Part shown: positions 17,222-23,826 of the stretch, one piece after another
How positions within the stretch are numbered: the stretch's first letter is position 1
How the letters are laid out: every line of letters starts with the position of its first letter
Source of the DNA: Candidatus Brocadiia bacterium
GTDB lineage: Bacteria > Planctomycetota > Uabimicrobiia > Uabimicrobiales > JABWCH01
Reading direction: 5' to 3'
DNA: 33,515 nt
Assembly: GCA_013359215.1 (NCBI GenBank)
Contig: JABWCH010000050.1
Coordinates: 1 to 33,515 of the forward strand
Translations under genes and position numbers: made by a program
Notes under the pieces: model-generated
What the model was told of the DNA's origin: nothing
Database searches by the model: none
What the model saw: the letters and a program-made list of their open reading frames with translations, nothing else

Positions 17222-18208
17222 CTACTCTTCGCCTAGAATGGTATCTTTTTCAATAGTAGTTCCTTCTTCTCCAATATGGACTGTTGGAGAAATTACATTC
17301 AGTTTATATACAGTATGGGCAGGCTTTTCTGTGTCAATGATCTTTTCCACGGTTCTGATGGTCATCTTCATATCGGATGCTGCCATCCTGGGCAGCTTGA
17401 GATCTACAATAAAAAAATAGGGTGAACCTTCTATGGCACTGTCCCCGCCTACCACGGAATTTTTTTCAAGCTGGAATGCAGAAAGAGGCTCTGTGATGAC
17501 TACCTGTTCTCCTGTGTATATCTTAAGATATTTTTCCAGCCCTCTTCTTGTGCCTCGCATGCGGTATAAAGGAATGATTTTGGAAATTACCTCTCTTTTT
17601 TTTTGGATAGACCAATGTTCCTGCAAAGAAAGTGCCATCCAGCCTGCCAGCCAGGAAAGGAATTCTTCCAGCCAAGACTCAAAAGGTATACGCAGGGGAA
17701 AATATCGGGCAAACTCTCTTTCTGATGTCTTTTCCAAAGGAGGGATAAAGGTGTTTTCTGATTCTGGAAATAAAAAAGAAAAACGAGGATGGAACAATTC
17801 CGAAAGGATTTCCAGCGATTCTATGATTCCCTTCTGGCCTTCTCTGTAGAAATGGATCTGGCTTTCTTCTTTATACGCAAAATACCTTTGCTCATGGTCA
17901 TAGATTTGCCATTCTTTTCCTTCTATTTTGCTCTTGACCGTAGCATTTTTAGAGAGTCTGTGAGCGCATTGGTCGAATTTTTTTTGGATTTCTTCAGGAA
18001 GAGATTCCTGGTTCAGGCTGGCTGCGTACTCTTCTTTGATACTAAACATATAGCCTCTGAGAGCATTGTCCTGCCTGCCATTCCAGATTCTTTCGAAAAT
18101 TTTTAGGTAGTTGATAAAAAAGGAATCTTTGTCTGCTGTTCCTCTTTGAAAAAGCAAAGGTAAAAAAGGCAAATAAGCACTTTCTTTAGATTTGTCTTCT
18201 TGCATCAT
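17222..18208 (-). CDS. phage-tail/contractile-injection baseplate protein (gpI/TIGR02242-like)
   Basis: A 328-residue baseplate-wedge-type protein of the P2 gpI / TIGR02242 kind. The characteristic core is at about 175-245: FESWLEEFLSWLAGWMALSL, then KREVISKIIPLYRMRGTRRGLEKYLKIYTGEQVVITEP. Family members sit at the periphery of the baseplate in contractile phage tails and extracellular contractile injection systems. Residues 97-121 form an insert starting GKEWQIYD that resembles an insert in the neighbouring BaseJ-like protein. The start codon overlaps the upstream stop by 4 bp (ATGA), a strong sign of coupling. No sheath, tube or spike protein is encoded nearby. Confidence 0.82.
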   Translation of the reverse strand: MMQEDKSKESAYLPFLPLLFQRGTADKDSFFINYLKIFERIWNGRQDNALRGYMFSIKEEYAASLNQESLPEEIQKKFDQCAHRLSKNATVKSKIEGKEWQIYDHEQRYFAYKEESQIHFYREGQKGIIESLEILSELFHPRFSFLFPESENTFIPPLEKTSEREFARYFPLRIPFESWLEEFLSWLAGWMALSLQEHWSIQKKREVISKIIPLYRMRGTRRGLEKYLKIYTGEQVVITEPLSAFQLEKNSVVGGDSAIEGSPYFFIVDLKLPRMAASDMKMTIRTVEKIIDTEKPAHTVYKLNVISPTVHIGEEGTTIEKDTILGEE

Positions 18209-19338
18209 CGGAATTCCTCTCGAATGTGGACAACCAAATTTTCCAAGGCAACCAAGCCCTGGACAGGCATTTCGATTTGCCCATTTTCTAAAAGGATGCG
18301 ATGGACATTTTTTACATCCTTGTTTTCTTCTATGATTTGGGACAATTCATAGATTGTAAGCGACCTTCGATAGGGCCAGCCTGTTTTATCAGGCCCGCCT
18401 GCGAGCGGATCAAGGTATTCCTGGATTCTTTTCTTTATTTGTTCTCCCAATTCTACCCTGTCAATGTGAAAAGGGCAGGTAATTTCCATAGTGATATTCA
18501 CAGGAGTATATACAGGTGGCTTGACCTCAAGCCATGTTCCGATTAGTTTTCTGTCTTCCAGATATTGCCTGACAATGGGAATGAGATCCTGATAGTGGTC
18601 GTTGTCCTGGGCAACAATAATCACTTCGATCTTTCCCTCTTCTGGATAGGATTGCACTATGGCTCTTTTGACCTGGATGCTCGTTGTTTCTTCTGTAGAC
18701 TGGATGGCAAGGACGCGAAAGTCTTCTTCTGTAATGGCTCTGTATCTGGATTTCATAAAGCGGAGCGCGAAACTTTTGATTTCTTCTATAGAAAACTCTT
18801 CTCCTTTTTGTATGATAAAAAGTTCATCGTTTTCTTTAACAAGAAAATACTTTCGATCTCCATCTTCGATAAGCCATTTTTTCCCAGGCTGCTTCACAAG
18901 CACACTGGCATAGTCTGTAATCAGGAAGCCTTCTAATATAAATTTTTCCCGCAATTCGCGAGAAATTTCCCTTTGCTCCAAAGATTTGCTGTACTTTAGA
19001 TCCAACGTAAATAGTTTTTTTTCTTCCAATCTTTTTAAAAAATATAAAATTTCCTTATAGTCTTTATCCAGATCTTTTTCATTCAAAAGAGCATCGACTT
19101 CTGTTCCGCTTGCACCAGCTATAAGGCGAAGAAAGTTCAAATAGGCATTTTCAGGTATTCTGTCTATTCGGTATAAAGTATTCTCTGCTACCCAGCATAA
19201 AAGCTCCAATATAGTGATTCCTGGGTCAGAAGGGTTATAGTTTGTCCAGACATCACTATACTTTGGTATAGATGCGATGCTTTCTTCTACCAATTGCTGG
19301 TAGCTTTTGTTGAAAAGCTTTGGGATAGGCAATGGCAT
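18205..19338 (-). CDS. baseplate J-like protein (TIGR02243/eCIS type)
   Basis: A 377-residue baseplate assembly protein. The N-terminus has the hallmark SDVWTNYNPSDPGITILELL followed by YRIDRIPENAYLNFLRLIG-like sequence, as in putative baseplate J proteins of extracellular contractile injection systems. The C-terminal half has the usual Baseplate_J pattern: SRYRAITEEDFRVLA, then GKIEVIIVAQDN, VRQYLEDRKLIGTWLEVKPPVYTPVNI and a WPYRRSLTIYELSQII tail. It is shorter than many homologues, with only a small insert (GKKWLIEDGDRKYF at 152-165). Start 19338 is preferred over 19362 because AAAGGGG lies 6 bases upstream. It is the first gene of the four-gene baseplate/STAND/EboD-like unit. Confidence 0.83.
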   Translation of the reverse strand: MPLPIPKLFNKSYQQLVEESIASIPKYSDVWTNYNPSDPGITILELLCWVAENTLYRIDRIPENAYLNFLRLIAGASGTEVDALLNEKDLDKDYKEILYFLKRLEEKKLFTLDLKYSKSLEQREISRELREKFILEGFLITDYASVLVKQPGKKWLIEDGDRKYFLVKENDELFIIQKGEEFSIEEIKSFALRFMKSRYRAITEEDFRVLAIQSTEETTSIQVKRAIVQSYPEEGKIEVIIVAQDNDHYQDLIPIVRQYLEDRKLIGTWLEVKPPVYTPVNITMEITCPFHIDRVELGEQIKKRIQEYLDPLAGGPDKTGWPYRRSLTIYELSQIIEENKDVKNVHRILLENGQIEMPVQGLVALENLVVHIREEFR

Positions 19339-19355
19339 ATTTTTCCCCTTTGTTC

Positions 19356-19378
19356 TGCGCAAGGCAATGCCTTGCGCA
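19356..19378 (-). promoter_or_regulatory. intercistronic hairpin between cyclophilin and baseplate genes
   Basis: Perfect 10-bp stem (TGCGCAAGGC with GCCTTGCGCA) and a 3-base loop, located 7 bases after the cyclophilin stop and about 17 bases before the baseplate start. No T-run follows, so a role in mRNA processing, partial termination or translational control is more likely than full termination. Confidence 0.55.
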
Positions 19379-19385
19379 AAGAGTA

Positions 19386-20192
19386 CTATTTCTGTACGCG
19401 AATGGAAAAAATGGTAACTTCTGTTTTGGGACGATCTTGCTCGCCCACTTCCTGTAAGCTTATTTTTTCAACAATGTCCATGCCATGGACGACTTTTCCG
19501 AACACCGTGTGTTTTCCCATGAGCCAGGGAGTGTCTGCAACATTGATAAAAAATTGGCTGCCATTGGTGTTGGGGCCAGAATTTGCCATAGCAAGAGAAC
19601 CTTTTACTGGTTTGTGGGATTTTAGATTGGGATTGTATTTATAACCCAAAGCTTCATAGTATTCTTTCATGTTCATTTTGTTCAAGACATCGACAATTTC
19701 CTGAATTCGCTTATTCAGCTCTTCTTGGGATTTGATTCCCATTTTTTTATACAAAGGCCCAAGAATGAAATAATGGAATGCTCTCTGGTCAACCATGGGA
19801 TTAAAACCTTTTTCATTATCATAAATCCTCATTTGGTTCAATCCCAGATCATCGGCATTGATTTCGTCTTCAAAGCGATACCCAGGGTCTCCTGATCCAT
19901 TTCTTTTAGGGCATCCGCCTTGTATCATAAAATTTTTAATAACGCGATGGAAAACCAGACCATCGTAAAAGTTTTTTTGGATGTTTTCCTTTTTTCCTTC
20001 AGCAAGATCAATAAAATTTTTGACGGTTACAGGTGCTTCTTTAGCAAACAACTCTACATAAATATCGCCTAAAGAAGTATTAATCAAGCAAACTGGGTTT
20101 TCAGGATCTTCTTTGGTAAAAGATGGGGGTGTATTCTGGGCTGTCAAACTTATGGTTAAAACAAAAACTAAAATAGCATAGAAAAGCTTCAT
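19386..20192 (-). CDS. exported cyclophilin-type peptidyl-prolyl isomerase with insert
   Basis: A 268-residue folding catalyst (EC 5.2.1.8). The signal peptide covers about 1-19 (ending LTAQN), pointing to the periplasm. Cyclophilin landmarks are FYDGLVFHRVIKNFMIQGG (catalytic Arg83), AMANSGPNTNGSQFFINV (residues 201-218) and TPWLMGKHTVFG with Trp223. Between FEDEINADDLG and KGSLAMANSG, residues about 113-194 are an insert of some 80 residues, largely helical and charged (SQEELNKRIQEIVDVLNKMN). Most cyclophilins have only a short loop here. The start has a good AGGAG upstream. The baseplate genes begin 47 bp after the stop, so limited read-through coupling is possible. Confidence 0.9.
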   Translation of the reverse strand: MKLFYAILVFVLTISLTAQNTPPSFTKEDPENPVCLINTSLGDIYVELFAKEAPVTVKNFIDLAEGKKENIQKNFYDGLVFHRVIKNFMIQGGCPKRNGSGDPGYRFEDEINADDLGLNQMRIYDNEKGFNPMVDQRAFHYFILGPLYKKMGIKSQEELNKRIQEIVDVLNKMNMKEYYEALGYKYNPNLKSHKPVKGSLAMANSGPNTNGSQFFINVADTPWLMGKHTVFGKVVHGMDIVEKISLQEVGEQDRPKTEVTIFSIRVQK

Positions 20193-20240
20193 AGAAAACT
20201 CCTAAAAGTTTTTAAATATAAACAATATGATGCAACTCTT

Positions 20241-20446
20241 TAGCTGTCAATTTAAGATATAAGGTTATGCTGAAGCGATCGCTCCGTGTAAGCCTTCTTT
20301 CAGGAATCAAAAAAACAGGTACCAAGTTTTCCTTTGTGATACGCTTAAGATTAGAATAAAATTTTTTGATGCGCCAGGCGGTACTGTTTTTAATTCCTTA
20401 CAGAAGGCTTACACTACGCTCTGCTTATCCTTTAAATTGACAGCTA
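20241..20446. repeat. MITE-like element with long imperfect inverted repeats
   Basis: The ends are TAGCTGTCAATTTAA (20241-20255) and its reverse complement ending at 20446. Both arms (20241-20325 and 20379-20446) share GTGTAAGCCTTCT, a GGAATnAAAAA tract and an ACAGGTACC/ACAGTACC block, so the whole element folds into a long imperfect hairpin with a loop of about 50 bases. A further partial copy is at 1-46. No coding sequence is inside. Confidence 0.75.
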
Positions 20447-20464
20447 TGGGGCAACGCCCTGGGT

Positions 20465-20923
20465 TCAGAGAAAAAAGGCTAAGCCTAAAGGGCTAAGAAA
20501 GAATAGCCAATCTAAAGATAATTGTATTATATCAACATAAAGATACCAAAGAAAAATAGGAAAAGTTGCGAAAAAAAAAGCAAGAGGAATATATTTTTCT
20601 AAAAATTTTTTTTCCTTTAGAGGAAGCAAGGATATTCCTAGATGCAAAGCTACAATATAGAATTCTACAGCGAGAAAGCGCAAAAAAGAAATGCTTTCTA
20701 TAAGGGAAACAGCAATGCTGAAAGGCAGCAGAAGGGAAAAAAAGGAAACTATATGCAGGTTTTTATGGGTATAAGGGAATACAAAAAGAAGAAAGAGAAT
20801 CCGCAGGCTCGACCAAAAACGATAGGCATAAACAAAGGGAATGGAAAAAAAAATCAGACCAAACAGCAAAGTTAGCAAGGTATTTACTACAACAAGAGCA
20901 TAGTGTTCTTTTTTCAAAAGCAT
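20465..20923 (-). CDS. small multi-span membrane protein, unknown function
   Basis: A 152-residue integral membrane protein with about four or five hydrophobic segments (for example ALVVVNTLLTLLFGLIFFSIPFV split by short loops, FLLLFVFPY, IVALHLGISLLPL, FFFATFPIFLWYLYV and the C-terminal WLFFLSPLGLAFFL). No family recognised. An upstream TTG at 20983 would extend it by 20 residues, but that extension lies within repeat copy C, and ATG 20923 has ATAGGA upstream, so the shorter form is preferred. Its 3' end adjoins the inverted-repeat element. Confidence 0.6.
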   Translation of the reverse strand: MLLKKEHYALVVVNTLLTLLFGLIFFSIPFVYAYRFWSSLRILFLLFVFPYTHKNLHIVSFFSLLLPFSIAVSLIESISFLRFLAVEFYIVALHLGISLLPLKEKKFLEKYIPLAFFFATFPIFLWYLYVDIIQLSLDWLFFLSPLGLAFFL

Positions 20924-20966
20924 TTTGGCATTCCTATCTCGGACAAGCCGAAACCAAAAAGGTATT

Positions 20967-21078
20967 AATCGCGAATGGGACAAATATACAAATTACGCGA
21001 ATGAAATTTTTATAAAAACTATTCGTGCCATTCGACCATTCGTCTTATTCGTGATAAAAATCTTTGCTTTTTCTGCAA
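20967..21078. repeat. dispersed intergenic repeat, copy C (inverted)
   Basis: Inverted with respect to copies A and B. Its reverse complement contains GCAAAGATTTTTATCAC, GAATAAGACGAATGG and TTTCATTCGCGTAATTTG and aligns with 12054-12171 throughout. It fills the gap between the lpxH stop and the small membrane protein gene. Confidence 0.8.
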
Positions 21079-21090
21079 ACATCCATGAAA

Positions 21091-21819
21091 TTATGGGCTG
21101 CAAGCCTGGAAAGAGCATTCCTGGAATTCTTGCTTGTCCCATGCCAGAAAAGAAAATACATTTCCTTTGCATTCTGGTAAAATATAGAGCTTTGTATGGG
21201 AAGCCAGAGGAAGAATTTTATGAGAATGGAAGTGTCCGCAGAGCATGATATTGCAATTTTTTTCTCGAAGAAGAAAATGCGCAAAACCAAGATCAGGGGA
21301 TAAATAGCTATGGTCTTTTTTCTGGATAGAGGCTTTGCTTGCTTTGCGTAAGTTTTGCCCCATTCTCAGGCAAAGAAAGCCTGGTAAAAAGCGCGAAAGA
21401 TGGTAGATCGTTTTGCTTCGCAGAAGAGAGCGGATTTTTTGGTAGGCAGCATCTTTTGTGCAAAGAATGTCACCATGGGAAAGCAAAATACGATGTGGAG
21501 GAAATTCCAGAACATCTTTTTCTTCTAACACTGCGCATTTCAGCTTTGTCCAATAGGGAGCAAAAAGAAAATCGCGGTTGCCAGGAAGGAAGAAAAGCTT
21601 TTTTTCTTTTGACATAGCTTTCATTTTTTTTAAAAGGGGCTGGTACATCTTCCATTGCGCCTGGGCATTCCCTACCCAAAAATTAAAGAGATCTCCTAAA
21701 ATATAAACGCTGGCATTTTGCTCCTGGCTAAAATGCAAAAATTTCAGGAATCCCTCGATTCGTCCAGGCTCTCGTTTGTCCAGATGGATGTCTGATATAA
21801 AAAAGACAGGGTAGTTCAT
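21091..21819 (-). CDS. lpxH: UDP-2,3-diacylglucosamine hydrolase
   Basis: Peripheral inner-membrane metallophosphoesterase that converts UDP-2,3-diacylglucosamine to lipid X and UMP in lipid A synthesis. The calcineurin-like metal site is complete: FISDIHLD, YILGDLFNFW, LPGNRDFLF, LLSHGDILCTKDAAYQ and CGHFHSHK. The GNRDF form and the SHGDxLCTxDxxYQ block distinguish LpxH from other phosphoesterases. A length of 242 residues fits the family. ATG 21819 is preferred because TATGGA lies at the right distance; ATG 21828 is also possible. It shows that the organism has, or had, an LPS-type outer membrane. A strong hairpin sits just upstream of the start. Confidence 0.9.
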   Translation of the reverse strand: MNYPVFFISDIHLDKREPGRIEGFLKFLHFSQEQNASVYILGDLFNFWVGNAQAQWKMYQPLLKKMKAMSKEKKLFFLPGNRDFLFAPYWTKLKCAVLEEKDVLEFPPHRILLSHGDILCTKDAAYQKIRSLLRSKTIYHLSRFLPGFLCLRMGQNLRKASKASIQKKDHSYLSPDLGFAHFLLREKNCNIMLCGHFHSHKILPLASHTKLYILPECKGNVFSFLAWDKQEFQECSFQACSP

Positions 21820-21834
21820 AAAATCCATTCCATA

Positions 21835-21866
21835 AAAAAAACTCTCCCAGAACGAGAGAGTTTTTT
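21835..21866 (-). terminator. hairpin with A/T tails immediately upstream of lpxH
   Basis: AAAAAACTCTC pairs with GAGAGTTTTTT around a loop of about nine bases, so it is T-tailed on both strands. On the minus strand it would end porin transcripts, but it ends only 7-16 bases before the lpxH start codons. It therefore also forms the lpxH leader and may act as an attenuator. Confidence 0.75.
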
Positions 21867-21938
21867 ACCTGAGATAGTCTATTACTGATTTTCTACGCAC
21901 TTTAAAAAAATGCGCATTTCATAACCCATTGACAAAGA

Positions 21939-22000
21939 AGAACCACAGATAAACAGGATTTATAAGTTTAAAATTATCTGTGTTCATCCGTGTCTATGCT
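21939..22000. repeat. widespread ACCACAGAT-type intergenic repeat
   Basis: Contains GAACCACAGATAAACAGGAT and, 12 bases later, the roughly complementary ATTATCTGTGTTCATCCGTGT, giving an imperfect inverted repeat. Sequences of this kind are common intergenic repeats in many environmental bacterial genomes. It lies between the porin stop and the terminator at 21835-21866. Confidence 0.6.
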
Positions 22001-22044
22001 CAGTTCTTATAAGGGCATCAGTATTAAATTCAGTTCAAGAAATA

Positions 22045-23493
22045 CTAGAATACAGAAGTAACTTGGAAGAACCAGGCATGTTCCAAACCGCCAGAACCAC
22101 CATCAGCTTTGGAAGTTCCATAGTAGGTTTTGTTGTCCAGATCCAGCATTACCCAGTTGAAAGCTGCGGAAATGTGTTTATTGAAGTTGTAACCTACGAT
22201 GAAAGTATAAGACCAGGCTCTTTGTCCAGGCAGATTGTCATTGACAGCAGTTCTTTTGGTATTTTTGTTGTCAAGATCAGTGTAAGAGAACACAAATCCA
22301 CCAAACACGCCAGAATTTTTGATTTCAGGTTTGAGGCAATGACGATAGGTGAATCCAAATGTCCAGCCAAACCCTTCCAGCCAGCTTCTTCTGCCAACGC
22401 CTGTAGGGTTAGCACTGTTGCTGCTGAAATCTCTCTGCCATGCAGAATACATAAATTCGCTTTCAACGCGAACGTTGTGTCCGCCTTCCAGATCTCTGTC
22501 AAAACGGAAAGCAACGTCAACTGCATTTCTCCAGCCCTGAACTATATCGTCTTGGGTGCTTGTTCCAGAGAAAATATTTCTTCCAGAAGCAGAAAAAAGA
22601 CTGGCGGTGTGATAATCGCCACCAGGCACATTGCTAGATGCATAATTCTGTTGTCTATTGCGTAAAACACCAATATGAATGAAATTGTTGGGATTCTGGG
22701 CGCATCCGCAATAGTAGAAACGGAGTTGAGCAGCCATCAGGAAATCATCGTCTGCATTTCCAGCATTAGCACCACTTCCATTGAAGAGACCAGCTTTGTA
22801 TTCAACTCTGTCAGCGATTACGCCTTGGAGCATAATACCAAGATCACGTCCATGACGCCAGCCAGCAACGAAAGGTTCAGACCAGATAGTCATACCTTCT
22901 GTTTCGCCATATTGCCCTTGCATAGAGAAAGGAACATGGGTTTGACCAATGCGTACGCCAACTTCAGGAATGCCAATGTATTCAATATAAGCATCCCTTA
23001 AAGCAGTGTTGTAGCTGCCACCAAAAAATCTTGCGATTGGGTTGGCAAAATCGATTTGGATTCTGGCATGCCAATCTTTCAACAGGAACATATCGAATGT
23101 CAGATAAACGCCACTGAGATAGAAAGAATTGTTTTCAGTAGCATCATTTTCGAAAATTCCTAAGCCAGCCTGCAAATAGCCAGTAAGTTTGAGTTCTACG
23201 TTGCCTTCAGCAGCGCGTACGAAGAAACCATTGTCATAACCAGCAGTGATGCCAGTTCCATCTTCTTCAGCAACGGGTTCTCTCAAATATTCTTTGACGA
23301 TCTTTTCTGTATACTGTTTGTAAGAAGATTCATCTTGCATAACGCCAAGGCGTTCTTGTAATTTCTGAATTTGGGCTTCTTGTTGTTCGCAAAGTTTTTC
23401 TAATTTTTGAAGACGTTCTTCTGAATTTTGGGCTTGCAATGTAACAGAAAACATGATTGCACAGATCAACACGAGATAAATGCAATTCCTCAT
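22045..23493 (-). CDS. outer membrane porin, phosphate-selective porin O/P family
   Basis: A 482-residue outer membrane beta-barrel of the porin O/P type (PF07396-like), likely a 16-strand anion or phosphate channel. The signal peptide covers about 1-21 (ending LQAQ). A short coiled coil follows at about 23-52 (ERLQKLEKLCEQQEAQIQKLQERLG), as seen in planctomycete and related porins that may contact peptidoglycan or trimerise. The barrel is shown by alternating strands such as VELKLTGYLQAGLGIF, WHARIQIDFANP, EVGVRIGQTHVPFS and RDLGIMLQG, and it ends in a C-terminal Phe typical of outer membrane proteins. The ribosome site GGAGGGAAAGG is very strong, fitting an abundant protein. Ion selectivity is not established from sequence. 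Confidence 0.85.
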   Translation of the reverse strand: MRNCIYLVLICAIMFSVTLQAQNSEERLQKLEKLCEQQEAQIQKLQERLGVMQDESSYKQYTEKIVKEYLREPVAEEDGTGITAGYDNGFFVRAAEGNVELKLTGYLQAGLGIFENDATENNSFYLSGVYLTFDMFLLKDWHARIQIDFANPIARFFGGSYNTALRDAYIEYIGIPEVGVRIGQTHVPFSMQGQYGETEGMTIWSEPFVAGWRHGRDLGIMLQGVIADRVEYKAGLFNGSGANAGNADDDFLMAAQLRFYYCGCAQNPNNFIHIGVLRNRQQNYASSNVPGGDYHTASLFSASGRNIFSGTSTQDDIVQGWRNAVDVAFRFDRDLEGGHNVRVESEFMYSAWQRDFSSNSANPTGVGRRSWLEGFGWTFGFTYRHCLKPEIKNSGVFGGFVFSYTDLDNKNTKRTAVNDNLPGQRAWSYTFIVGYNFNKHISAAFNWVMLDLDNKTYYGTSKADGGSGGLEHAWFFQVTSVF

Positions 23494-23826
23494 TTGCCTT
23501 TCCCTCCGTGAAATAAAGGTTTTAGGTCAGAAATTTTACAAAGCATTATTCCCGATAAGGGAATACTTTAAAAATTTTTTGCAATTTCCTCATCAACAAA
23601 CCTCTCTTGAGGTTCGATGTACTGGTAAAACAATTACCAGCCCATCATTTTCTACTTAAATTATCACAAGGAAGTTTTTTTGTCAAATCTTTTTTAGACT
23701 TTTTTTTCTATGTCTATAACAAACAAGAATTTTACTTGCTTTCTGTCTGGTCTATTGTTAGAATTTTTTAGAAAATATTGTGAAAATACACTACACTGAT
23801 TTGCTTTAGGCTAGGGAAAAAAAATT
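23494..23826. other. divergent promoter region between porin and dynamin genes
   Basis: A 333-bp intergenic region that must hold the promoters for both divergent genes; I cannot place -35/-10 boxes with confidence. Two small perfect hairpins stand side by side: AACCTC-TCTT-GAGGTT (23599-23614) and CTGGTAA-AACAA-TTACCAG (23622-23640), 106-147 bases upstream of the porin ATG. They could be part of the porin 5' leader or an operator pair. Confidence 0.4.

Noticed and set aside
13376-17849. Several plus-strand reading frames opposite the STAND and baseplate genes
   Set aside because: They are antisense shadows of well-supported minus-strand genes, with no motifs, signal sequences or ribosome sites.
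12198-20192. Complete extracellular contractile injection system or prophage
   Set aside because: Only two baseplate-type proteins are recognisable. No sheath, tube, spike, terminase, capsid or integrase gene is present in the window.
23605-23640. Possible tRNA suggested by GGTTCGAT
   Set aside because: No acceptor stem, anticodon arm or 3' end can be built around it; the sequence forms two small separate hairpins instead.
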